Shown here: positions 55,955 through 64,000 of the stretch, piece by piece
Layout: the number at the start of each line of letters is the position of its first letter
Position numbering within the stretch: position 1 is the stretch's first letter
From: Phaeosaccion multiseriatum
Taxonomy: Eukaryota > Ochrophyta, other classes
Direction: 5' to 3'
Assembly: GCA_965112735.1 (NCBI GenBank)
Contig: OZ218954.1
Span: 3,348,001-3,412,000, forward strand
Length of the DNA stretch: 64,000 nt
The notes under the pieces: model-generated
What the model saw: the letters and a program-made list of their open reading frames with translations, nothing else
The model's database searches: none
What the model was told of the DNA's origin: nothing
Translations under genes and position numbers: made by a program

Positions 55955-57291
55955 GCACAAGTACGCAACAACTCACACACTCTCATCCTCACGTACCTCT
56001 TCGACAAAACAAGCCAAAAACAGACAAAAGTGTGCCTCTTCAGACCTTTACTCATTCTCATCCTTCCCCCCTCACCTGCAAAATGACTGGTCTCGGATGC
56101 TTCTGTCGCTGTCGCGCATCCTCGCACTCTCCATCTGCTGCCATCCTGCCCCCTCCACTTCTGCCCTCCTCATCCCCATCCGCCCCTCCCCACCCACCCT
56201 GGTCCTCCTCTCCTGCGCTCTCCCTCTTTCTCGTCCTCTTTCTCGTCCTCCTCGTCCCCGCCTCCCCACCCCCCGCCACGCACTTCCACTTGCGCACGTT
56301 GAGCTCAGGATCGTCAGTTTCTATCGTCCTCGCACCGACCAAAATGGCGTCGTGCACCTTCGTGAGACAGACAGACAGAGAGGAGAGAGAGAGAGAGAGA
56401 GGGAGAGAGAGAGAGGGAGAGAGAGAGAGACAGAGAGAGAGAGAGATAGGGAGAGAGAGAGAGAGGCAAAGACAGAACATAAAGAAAAAACGCAACACCA
56501 TGCCGTTGTAGTAGTAGCCCGTCACTGACTGACTCACTGCCATCCCCCTTCCTTCCTTGCTTCCTTCTTTCCTTCATCAGGTCCTGACTGACTGGCTGGC
56601 TGACTGACACCACGCACCCACTGACCTGCCTTAGCCCGTGTGTCATGACCTGGCTATCCTGTCCACTTAGGGCGATGGGCGTACCATCGCTGCGTGAAAT
56701 GCTCCCGTCGAGGGTCTGTGCCCACGTCAGCGTCACGTAGGGTCGGCGCCGACTCCATCGCCGCTCCATATCCTCCCTCTCTTCTGATGGTTGTGATGAG
56801 GATGGTGATGATGACGATGAGGATGAGGATTTCTCTGTAGTGGCCGCTCCCACCGCCATCGAGTCCTCCAGTCTCTGCATCTCCTGACAGTGTTCCTCAA
56901 TCTCTCTCTGTATGCCCCCCAGAATCTCTCGTTGCACCAGCTTCTCCACCTCCATCCGCCTCCTCCCTGCCTCTCCCCCTCTTTCTGCCCCTTCCCGCAC
57001 TCTATCCGACGACAGCGTTGCTGCTGATTTATGCTCTTCTTCTTCTCTCGCTAATGTCGCTGTCCCGCCTCCCCCGCCCTGCTCTTCTTCCAAAATCCCT
57101 CCACCACCACGATCACCACCAGAACCACCAACAGCAGCAGCCGCCGCAGCCGCCACCGCGCCTCGTTCCTCTCTCACTCGCTTTGCACTTCTCATCCGGC
57201 CTCTATTTGTGCGACCGACTTCGCTGCTACCATGGGCTGTCCACCTCAAGAGGCAGAGAAGCACCAGCCCTTGAAGTTCCCTGAGGATCAT
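54046..57291 (-). CDS. RIB7: RIB7/RibD-type pyrimidine reductase
   Basis: Exons on the minus strand: 56626-57291, 56076-56357, 55422-55565, 55037-55075, 54629-54829, 54300-54397 and 54046-54118, about 500 residues. The family (DHFR-like RibD C-terminal domain) reduces the ribosyl group of 2,5-diamino-6-ribosylamino-pyrimidinone phosphate in riboflavin synthesis using NADPH. Markers are PYVTLTWAQTLDGSIS, ALSGQDSQVMTHGLRQ, VHDAILVGARTIETDDPELN, FRSVMVEGGANIITSFL, VITTIIPSLVGGYKIL and a C-terminal LQLGLDMVVMGHAP. The MTHGLRQ and LNxRKW features are closer to fungal RIB7 than to bacterial RibD. Residues 1-20 are hydrophobic (MILRELQGLVLLCLLRW), a possible signal or plastid/ER targeting lead, followed by ~190 low-complexity residues. 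Borders of the 13-codon exon 55037-55075 and the upstream border of 54629-54829 are the least certain. Confidence 0.85.
54240..54292 (+). repeat. (CACAC)n pentanucleotide repeat
   Basis: ACCACACC units in RIB7's last intron, just inside the donor. Confidence 0.85.
55590..55842 (+). repeat. GA-rich array with ~93-bp duplication
   Basis: A segment starting GAGAGAGCAGAGAGAGAGAG and ending GGAGGGAGAGTGTGTG occurs at about 55643-55720 and again at 55734-55812, in a RIB7 intron. Confidence 0.8.
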
Positions 57292-58260
57292 GATGCTGGT
57301 GATTACGGAGGGTGCGTTCCCTTCCTCTAAAGCATATCTATCTCAACTACTACACGACTTATCTGAATAAGCGCTTCTCCAGGCATCGCTAAGGTTAGGG
57401 GAGATCGTGCATCGTAGATGGTGTGGTGTGGGGTGGAGGCAAAATGAAGGTGAAATTGAAACTTTACTTTCGGGAGCGTCGCCATTTGGAGCAGAGACTC
57501 ATCGCGGGAGGAAGTTTTTTTTCTTTTTCACGTTCGGCCGATCGTCATTCAAGAGAAGTGCAGGTGCTGCGCAGCTACTTGTGCTGCCGCGCTTGCTTCT
57601 TCTCTTCTGCGTCACGCCTCTAGGCTTGAGACTCCCATCTGTCAGGGATTGCAGCAGCGGCGCCGAAGGGAAGAGATTGTTGTTGCATCATGTGAGTGAA
57701 GACGAAAGGGGAGGAAGGTGAAAGAGAAAGACAGAAGCAGGGAGAGGGGAGGGTTTCTCTTTCACTCGAAGGAGTGGGATGCTCTCGTGAAGATGCACGG
57801 CAGAGATCCTCTGGCGAGTCTGCCACTGGTCTGCCATTCCTTTTCGAGCAAGAACATATTGTCAACTGTGGGGGTTGTTCATGTAATGGTGTGACGGACG
57901 TCTTTGTGGTGCTTGTGGCGTGCACATGGAGGGTGGCTGAGCCTGGCACAGCCATGAAATCCAGCTCTTATTCTTTTCGGACGGGCGAGTGGTTTGCTTC
58001 TTCTTCTTCTCATGTGCCGCCTCGCTCCTCCCTGAAAGTACTTCGTGCGAACCCTTACCGTGCATGCACTCTCCTTGCTCTGCTTCTTGTTCGTCCTCCC
58101 TTTCCCCGCGAACCGAAATTCTCCGCAGTTCCAGAAGCAGCAGCAACAGCAGCAACAGCAGCATCAGCACCAGCCACGAATCAACACTACACGACTTCGA
58201 CACCAACAGACACCTTTTCTTTCTTTCACAATCAACACCATCGCCCCTCGCATCAAGACT

Positions 58261-58295
<35 letters not shown>

Positions 58296-58296
58296 C
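57292..58296. promoter_or_regulatory. Divergent RIB7 / F-box promoter region
   Basis: About 1 kb between divergent starts. From 58045 to 58296 it is open in frame with the F-box ORF and has a CAG/CAA run (58134-58165) and (CAG)n at 58262-58293, probably F-box 5' UTR. Confidence 0.5.
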
Positions 58297-59044
58297 ATGT
58301 CCTCGTCGCCATGCCTCGCGTTGGTGCTCTACACGCCCTCCTCCTCGGCCGACAAGAAGAAAAAGAACAACAACAACAAGAATAAGAACCAGAACAAGAA
58401 GACCTTCCACCTGCCTAGCGAGCTCCTTCCCCACATCATGACCTATATGGACGCCTCTTCGCTCTGCCTCGCTGGCTCGGTGTGTCACACGTGGAGGGCA
58501 TGGGCGGAGGAGGATCATTTGTGGGTCCAGCTCTGCTGGAAGACATGGGGACTGAGAGGGGACTCCTTCGCGCCGCCTCCCGACCCGACCAAAAAGCTCT
58601 ACCAGATGCACTACGGGTCGCTGAGGGCGATGCTCTTCAATGGTACGGACGTGTCGCACAGTGTGTGTTTTGTTTCCCGCCGAGTACACGTGTTTGTTTG
58701 TTTGTTTGTTTGTTTGTTTGTTTGTTTATTGAAGGAGCCATGTTGTGGTGGTGGTTCAGAGTCTTCACCCCCACCTCTCCCCCCCTCATCCCGCTTGACG
58801 ATCAATCAATCAATCAGTCAACCAATCAATCGCCGTTTTCCTCGTACTAGACTACCCTGCCCCACCCCACCCTTCCCTTGCCTAATGGTACCCCACCCAA
58901 ACCTTACCCTTTTCCCTACCCTATCCTTCCCACTACCCAACACACACAGACAACAGCAGCGGCACTGGAAGCTGCTGGGGCAAGGCGCAACCCTCCGTCC
59001 CGCGGAGCACAGCCATGCAGGCCATTGCAGGAATGGCCTTCTGA
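58297..59044 (+). CDS. F-box protein
   Basis: Exons 58297-58642 and 58950-59044 (TGA) join in phase to 146 residues. Residues ~40-85 form an F-box: FHLPSELLPHIMTYMDASS, LCLAGSVCHTWRAWAEED and HLWVQLCWKTW, with the conserved LP, the Leu/Ile pattern and the W-x-x-x-C/W end. F-box proteins bind Skp1 in SCF ubiquitin ligases and select substrates. The part after the F-box is only ~60 residues with no substrate-binding repeats (LRR, WD40, Kelch). Residues 12-28 are K/N rich. The intron has a (GTTT)n tract and ends CACACACAG. The start was placed at the first in-frame ATG. Confidence 0.8.
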
Positions 59045-60502
59045 GCCGCCGTTACAGTTTCAGCTCATTAGACAGATCCAGAACAAAGCATGGGTAGGGG
59101 ATGGCAGTGGATGGCAGTGGATGGCACTGTAGTGTGTAGGGTAGGGGATGGCCTTGGATGGCAGTTGATGGTACTGTAGTATGAAGGGAGGGGAAGGTAG
59201 GAGGGAAAGGTGGTATTGAATGTGTGTTTGTCTGTGGGACTCAACTGCGGGCCCAAAGCGTGGGAGCAGTGACTGTAAGTACGTTAGTGTGTGTGTATGT
59301 GTTTGTGTTTGTGTGTGTTGCACAGAGGAGAAGCGTTTGCTCATTGAAGGGAAGGCGGGGGAGGGGGGAGGGGGGAAGGGAATGCAAAGAGACGAGAAGA
59401 CGACGGGGCAGGACAGCAATGCAAGCAAAGCAAAGCAAAGCAAAGCAAAGGAAAGGAAATCAAAGCTGTCGATAGAGGAAGGACAACAAAACATGAAGGA
59501 AGGAGAGCAAAGTAAGGGGATCAAAGAAGGAACTTGCACTTCTGGGGTGCTGGTCAGGAGGGATGGCAGTGGATGGTGGGGGGAGGGAGGAGGATCAGGT
59601 GCGGGGGGCGTGCTGGTGTGTGTAGGGTATGAAGAGTGCGGTGTGAGTAGAGTAAGTGATGAGTGGAGGGGAGGAGCGGGTTAGGTAGATGGAGAGTAAG
59701 AGTGAGAGTGAGAGAGGTTTGAGTTTGCAAAGGGAGTAACGAGGAGGAGTATGGACAAGGGAGGGGAAATGAGGGCCCACTCGAAGCAGAGCTGGAGCTG
59801 AGGACCTGTGAAACGAATAGAGAGACAGAGACAGAGAGAGAGGGAGAGACTACATGTACCTACGCCAATCGCTCGGAGCCCACTTTACGCGTGGATAGTG
59901 AGTAGTGCGTAAGTTGTACTCTTCCTTACCTAAATGAAATCTATCTCATTGCTGCACACAACAATGACAAAAGACTCACCCCCCCCCTACACAATGCAGT
60001 GAAGCTGGGTCAGTCCGTTCTCTTTTATTTCTTCATTATAAATACGTATTATAAAACACTAAAGTCTCTACATAAACCCCATGGCTTATTAAGTCAGAGT
60101 CCTATGGGGTAGCGGAAGCACGGCCTACTAGACCCAAGCCGAGCTCGGGAGGGAAGAAGTAAAGACCCAAGACGGACGGATAGAGACTCGCGCCGCAGCT
60201 GGTTGGTCGCTCAGCAGGGTCACCCTCGAACACCACCCATAATGGATACTGTACATACATACATACATACGTATACATACATACATACATACATACATAC
60301 ATACATACATACATACATACATACATACATACATACATACATACCTTCCCCTCGACCCCAATAGGAGGAGGTCGCGTTCGACCCATAAAAAAAAAGAGCC
60401 CGAATGCAATGAGTGTCCTGTGTTTCATCAGTCCACCCCCCCCCCCCCCCTTTACGCTATTTCCGTAGAGCTAATCGCCGCATCGTATCTCTAAGCCTGT
60501 CC
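59045..60502. other. F-box / PTPA convergent intergenic region
   Basis: About 1.5 kb without a supportable gene. Tandem ATGGCAGTGG decamers at 59097-59128, a (GT)-rich run at 59286-59318, (AAAGC)n at 59426-59450, (TACA)n at 60252-60343 and an AT-rich patch at 60024-60075 that may hold a polyadenylation site. Confidence 0.55.
60252..60343 (+). repeat. (TACA)n microsatellite
   Basis: About 22 TACA units with a single CGTA interruption. Confidence 0.97.
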
Positions 60503-62891
60503 CTACTTCCCCCGCCCTCCTCCCTCTTCTTTCTCCTCTTTATCCTCCTTCTCCTCCTTTTGCTGTCCTTGCTTGGCCCACGGCGCTCTCGTCCCCACCA
60601 GATCACCAACTGCTGCTGCTGCTCTACCGCCACCAACTGCTCCTGACGCCAACCCTCCCCCGGGAACAACCCCCCCTCCCTGTCTCCCCGCTCCCTCACC
60701 CACGCCTACACCCATGCCCGCACCCACGCCCGCACCCACACCCGCGCCCACGCCTGCATCCTTCGCCCAGGGAGCCTTCGTCACCACTGCCCCGCCGGGC
60801 CCGGGCATGGGAGGAGAGGCTGAGTTGGCATGCCGACTCGGAACCCACGTGCAGGGGAAGAGGGAGCCGAATTCAAAGTGCTGAATGACGGGGAGCTTGC
60901 CAATCACCTCTCCTTCATAGAGGCGGAGCAAGCCCGCGTTGACCCGGGTCCATGAGGGCATACCGGAAATGTCGTTAAGCATCGGGCACGCCTTTTGTGG
61001 GTGGGCAGGCGTGGGGCAGTTGGTGATACAGGAAGGAAGAGAAGGAGGAGGAGGAGGAGGAGGGGGAGGAGGAGGGGGAGGAGGAGGTGAGAGAGGTATC
61101 AATGAAGACGAGAGAGAGACAAGCACACAAACAGAGAATGGCGCCTACGTAAGCACACGTACCTCTCCAAAAGGCGCCCCGTGCTTGATGGTCTTGATGA
61201 ACTTGACGGCTTTGAAGTACAGGTACGCGTGTTGGTGCTCCTCCAGGACGGCATCGTCGTGGATCACAGATGGGCTGAGAAGGCTCATGTTGGGGGTTCC
61301 CCCCGGGGGGGGATGGTGGTCACGCTGATAAGGCTTCAGCAAAGGCGCGTCTGTATCACCAACTACTGTAGACCCGCTACTGCCCCTGCTGACGCCCGTG
61401 GCCTTCTGCTCCTCCACCTCTTTGCCTCCCCCCCCGCCCCCCTCCCCTCCTCCTCGAGTGCCACCGCCGCCACCACCACCACGAGCAGCAGCAGCAAAGT
61501 CCAGCTGAGAGCTGCCCCACAGGAAGGGCAAGCAGTGATAGTCATCCAGCCCCCACACCCCGTGGCTGCCTGCCGGCTCCAACATGTACACTGTCTGCAG
61601 ATGCCCCATGACTCGGAGGTAGGCAGCAAAGGCCTCGAGCACAACTGCAGTGAGGTCGGCAGGCTTGATCACCTGGGGAGGGAGGGGTTGGTTGGGTGGT
61701 TTGGGTTTGGTTGGTTGGGGGTGGGTGAGTGAGGTTGGTAAAATGACGTGTTTCTCTCCCCCTGTTTGCATCTCTTCTCTCATGTCTCTCTGAGTCCCTA
61801 TCTCTATCCTCCTCCCTCCCTCCCTCCTTCCCTCCTTCCCTCCCTCCCTCCATCCATCCATCCGCTCCCTCCCTCCCTCCCTCCCTCCCTCCCTCTCTTC
61901 CCCCCCCTCCCTCCAAGCACCTGTAGTTTGAATAGGCACAGAAGGAACACAACAAAGGTCGTCTCGTGGCCCGTTCCGTAGTCGATTCTCCTCTCGTTGC
62001 CAAAGCTCGTCGTGAGATAGGGGATGAGCTCCACGGAGGCCCCCAGAAGAGCCTCAGGGGAGGGAGGAGGAGGAGGAGGAGGAGGAAGAGCGGGGGAAGC
62101 ACTACTCGGACCAGCAGCAGAGTCAGTGTCGAGATGGAGAGGAGCAAGGAGGCAGTGAAAGAGTTAGTCCGGGGCAGGTATCTATAGTCTATGCACGTAC
62201 AGCAGGCAGCAGCAGGAGGAGGTGTGGGGTTTCAGGAAGCAGCCTCCTTCCCTCCCCATGAGCAAAAACAGGCAGGCACCCCCCCTCGCTTTACCACAAC
62301 CTACCCGATCTTCATGTCCTCCACAGCGCCGCTAGGAAGAATGGAACTGGCGCCCTCCTTCGACTCAGAAGCAACAGCACTTTTCTCCTCCGCCTTCTCG
62401 TCCTTCTCCTCCTGTCGCGACGCGTCAAGAGAGGTGGTGAGCAGTGAGGCCACCATGCGTGGGGCTTCCTTCACCAGGCGCTGGTGCCACGCCACAAAGG
62501 CCTTGTTGCCAAACCGCATCGGCTGCTGCACCGGAGGGATGTCGTCGACCCAGCTCTTCAGCTCCTCTAGAATGGTGCAAAGCTGGCCGACGACGGGGCT
62601 CGTGTGGTAGGAAGAGGAAGCTGCTGAAGCCGCTGAACCTGACCCTTCCCCTCCCTCCCTGCCCTCTCCCTCTCCTCCTCCTCCTCCTGCTGCTGCTGCT
62701 GCTGCTGCAGCTGCTCCTGTCTGTCGTGCTCGGCCCTTCGCAGCCTCATTGCAGAGCCTCACAAAGCGGAGCAGCTCGGCGTAGGTGGGCGACTTTGTGA
62801 AGGCTCGAAGATCCTCCGCCGTGAAGATGGCTCGCGCCGGGACCTTCCACTCTCCCTTCCTGCCGTCGCCTCTTCCACTCGGAGAAGGCAT
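60503..62891 (-). CDS. PTPA: PP2A phosphatase activator (PTPA)
   Basis: Minus-strand exons: 62305-62891, 61921-62052, 61163-61672 and 60503-60991, about 571 residues. PTPA is a peptidyl-prolyl isomerase-like ATP-dependent activator of PP2A catalytic subunits. Family markers: SWVDDIPPVQQPMRFGNKAF, SFGNERRIDYGTGHE, FLLCLFKL, LRVMGHLQTVYMLEPAGSHG, GVWGLDDYHCLPFLWGSSQL, ACPMLNDISGMPSWTRVN and EVIGKLPVIQHFEFGSLFP. The usual length is ~320-360; the extra residues are an A/G block near residue 70, a G-rich insertion in exon 3 carrying VVGDTD (dispersed motif, 61351-61362), and a C-terminal tail of G/V repeats (VGAGVGAGVGAG) with AVGDLVG. The exon 1 to exon 2 join does not phase with the best donor (GG/GTAGGT at 62304): a small exon or different border is missing there. 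The rest joins cleanly. Divergent from the PAN-domain gene. Confidence 0.9.
61020..61031 (+). repeat. TTGGTGATACAG motif in PTPA intron
   Basis: Perfect copy in the PTPA intron 60992-61162, antisense to the gene, followed by GGAAGGAAG and a (GGA)n run. Confidence 0.88.
61809..61913 (+). repeat. (CCCT)n/(CCAT)n tract in PTPA intron
   Basis: On the transcribed strand this is (GGGA)n close to the donor GTGCTTGG at 61920. Confidence 0.92.
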
Positions 62892-63113
62892 ACCTCCTCA
62901 CAGGAAGATTGGGGGGAAGGGACGGAACAGAGGCAGTTCCTAAAAGTAAAGTTTCAACCGCAGCTTGACTCCTTCATTGTCGGGCGATGTCCCGCTCTTG
63001 CGGTGGTGAGCCAGCGGGAGCTGCTGGGAGAAGCAGCAACAGCAGGTGGAGGAGCAGGAGGAGGAAGAGCAAGGCGGAAGCCGCGAGAGGAGGCTGCAAT
63101 GTAGGGACACGGA
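62892..63113. promoter_or_regulatory. Short divergent promoter: PTPA / PAN-domain gene
   Basis: Only 222 bases separate the two divergent ATGs. GGAGGAG and AGCAGC-rich; no TATA box seen. Confidence 0.5.
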
Positions 63114-64000
63114 ATGGAAAGCAGCGAGGCGACAAGGACAGATGCACAGGTTAAGGACAAAGAGCAGAAGCAGAAGCAACACCCAGCTGAAGCAGCAGAC
63201 ACTGCAGCAGGGGGGGTAGGAGGACGAGAGGGCATGAAGTCAGCCCCAGCCCATGGAGGGGCCGGACGGAGGCCCAGACAGCGCGAGCAAGAGAATAGTG
63301 ACCAAGGACTGCTTCCTCGCTGGACGAAGAGTCAAAACACTCGCCGGCATCTTGGGTCTTTCCTCCCGCCAGCCAGTAACTCACCAACAGCAGAAGTGGC
63401 GGCAAAGAAGGCGAAAAGAACCGCGTGGCATTGGAAGAGAAAGAGGAGGGGAGGCGGCGAGGGAAGAGGAGGAGGCTGCAACAATAAGAAGCGCAGCTCG
63501 TTGACCCGCGCAACCCTGTTCTATGGTGCAGTGGGTGTGATGGTGTGCTATTGCTTGTGGTGGTGGTGGCACTCGTTTCAACTAGTACTGAGCCATCATC
63601 AAGACCAGATACTGATGGGGCTGCCTCTTGACGCGCCAGGCAGGAGAAAACACCCCGCCCACCAGGAGCGAGCCATTGAGGAAGGGGAGATGAAGAAGAT
63701 AGGGCTGCAGCGGGGAGGAGGAAGAGAAGGGAAGCAAGACAGCAAGAAAGGAAGGGAGGAGGAGGAGGCGAGTGTACTCCTCCTCAACCCGAGTTGCAGC
63801 CCCCATGTCTTCCAGAAGGGAAGCGACTACGCAGGAGGAGACTTACGAATGGAGCCGATCACCACCAACATCAACACCAAAGGAGGAGAGAAGGAGGCCG
63901 AGTTGTGCTGCATGAAGTGTCGCGACGAGGGGCAATGCACGTCCTGGACCTTTGTGCCGAGCGATGGCTCGTGTTGGCTCAAAGAGACCCCCCTGGAGAG
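63114..64000 (+). CDS. PAN/Apple-domain type II membrane protein, 3'-partial
   Basis: A single open frame from ATG 63114-63116, directly preceded by an in-frame TAG at 63102-63104, runs to the window edge (~295 codons). Residues 1-125 are hydrophilic and basic. A signal-anchor helix follows (TLFYGAVGVMVCYCLWWWW, about 132-150), then a stalk with a charged K/E segment, and a PAN/Apple-type domain: PSCSPHVFQKGSDYAGGDL, ELCCMKCRDEGQCTSWTF and GSCWLKET, matching the CC-x2-C...C-x2-WTF...CWLK pattern. PAN domains bind proteins or glycans; in stramenopiles they occur in secreted and cell-wall proteins. A type II topology with luminal PAN domain also fits a glycosyltransferase or similar Golgi enzyme whose catalytic part would lie beyond 64000. 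Confidence 0.8.
   Translation, partial: MESSEATRTDAQVKDKEQKQKQHPAEAADTAAGGVGGREGMKSAPAHGGAGRRPRQREQENSDQGLLPRWTKSQNTRRHLGSFLPPASNSPTAEVAAKKAKRTAWHWKRKRRGGGEGRGGGCNNKKRSSLTRATLFYGAVGVMVCYCLWWWWHSFQLVLSHHQDQILMGLPLDAPGRRKHPAHQERAIEEGEMKKIGLQRGGGREGKQDSKKGREEEEASVLLLNPSCSPHVFQKGSDYAGGDLRMEPITTNINTKGGEKEAELCCMKCRDEGQCTSWTFVPSDGSCWLKETPLE

Overview
This is nuclear DNA of a eukaryote, most likely a stramenopile (heterokont), possibly an alga. Genes are split by many short introns (GT-AG, one GC-AG) and there are no bacterial-style operons. One gene encodes a tandem array of CxxxxC..CxxH modules of the 'WRKY19-like' type that is expanded in oomycetes and brown algae; calponin-like and PAN/Apple proteins fit the same group. 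The DNA is GC-rich and saturated with strand-asymmetric microsatellites (GGA, GGGA/CCCT, CA/GT, CAG), both in introns and inside exons, where they encode runs of E, G, Q, A or D. No sequence in the window was compared with a database; family calls rest on motifs read by eye, and exon borders on splice consensus plus reading phase.

Layout, left to right: ARPC2 of the Arp2/3 complex (+, 5' end missing); a secreted or type I membrane VWA-domain protein (-, 3.1-8.8 kb); divergent from it a MAP kinase with an atypical T-E-H activation motif and a huge low-complexity tail (+, 9.2-16.4 kb, probably to 19.0 kb); IBA57, an Fe-S cluster assembly factor (-, 19.5-21.5 kb), whose start codon overlaps that of the divergent QCR6, the bc1 'hinge' subunit (+, to 22.9 kb); a 2.3-kb gap; a PP2A B56-like regulatory subunit with a very long low-complexity N-terminus (+, 25.1-30.7 kb); a PRA1-family Rab acceptor (-, 31.8-33.3 kb); an acidic protein with a C-terminal cysteine finger (+, 33.6-37.2 kb); a 53-residue two-helix membrane protein (-, 38.2-38.6 kb); a nine-module zinc-binding WRKY19-like protein (-, 39.7-44.2 kb); CDKAL1, a tRNA methylthiotransferase (-, 44.6-48.1 kb); a roadblock/LC7-like protein (-, 49.4-50.4 kb); a calponin/transgelin-like protein (+, 51.0-52.3 kb); a RIB7/RibD-type reductase of riboflavin synthesis (-, 54.0-57.3 kb); an F-box protein (+, 58.3-59.0 kb); the PP2A activator PTPA (-, 60.5-62.9 kb); and a PAN/Apple-domain type II membrane protein running off the right edge (+, from 63.1 kb).

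The genes are mostly housekeeping and do not form one pathway. Recurring themes are the actin cytoskeleton (ARPC2, calponin-like), PP2A control (B56-like, PTPA), and mitochondrial function (IBA57, QCR6). Neighbours tend to alternate in strand, giving several divergent pairs with short shared promoter regions.

The most unusual signal is not a gene. A 12-base word, TTGGTGATACAG, usually set in CAG repeats, occurs 13 times perfectly and about a dozen more times nearly so, on both strands, in exons of at least six genes, in introns and between genes. It reads as QLVIQ, VGDT, VSPT and similar depending on frame. A second dispersed family is built on the decamer ATGGCAGTGG. I do not know a described element that matches either.
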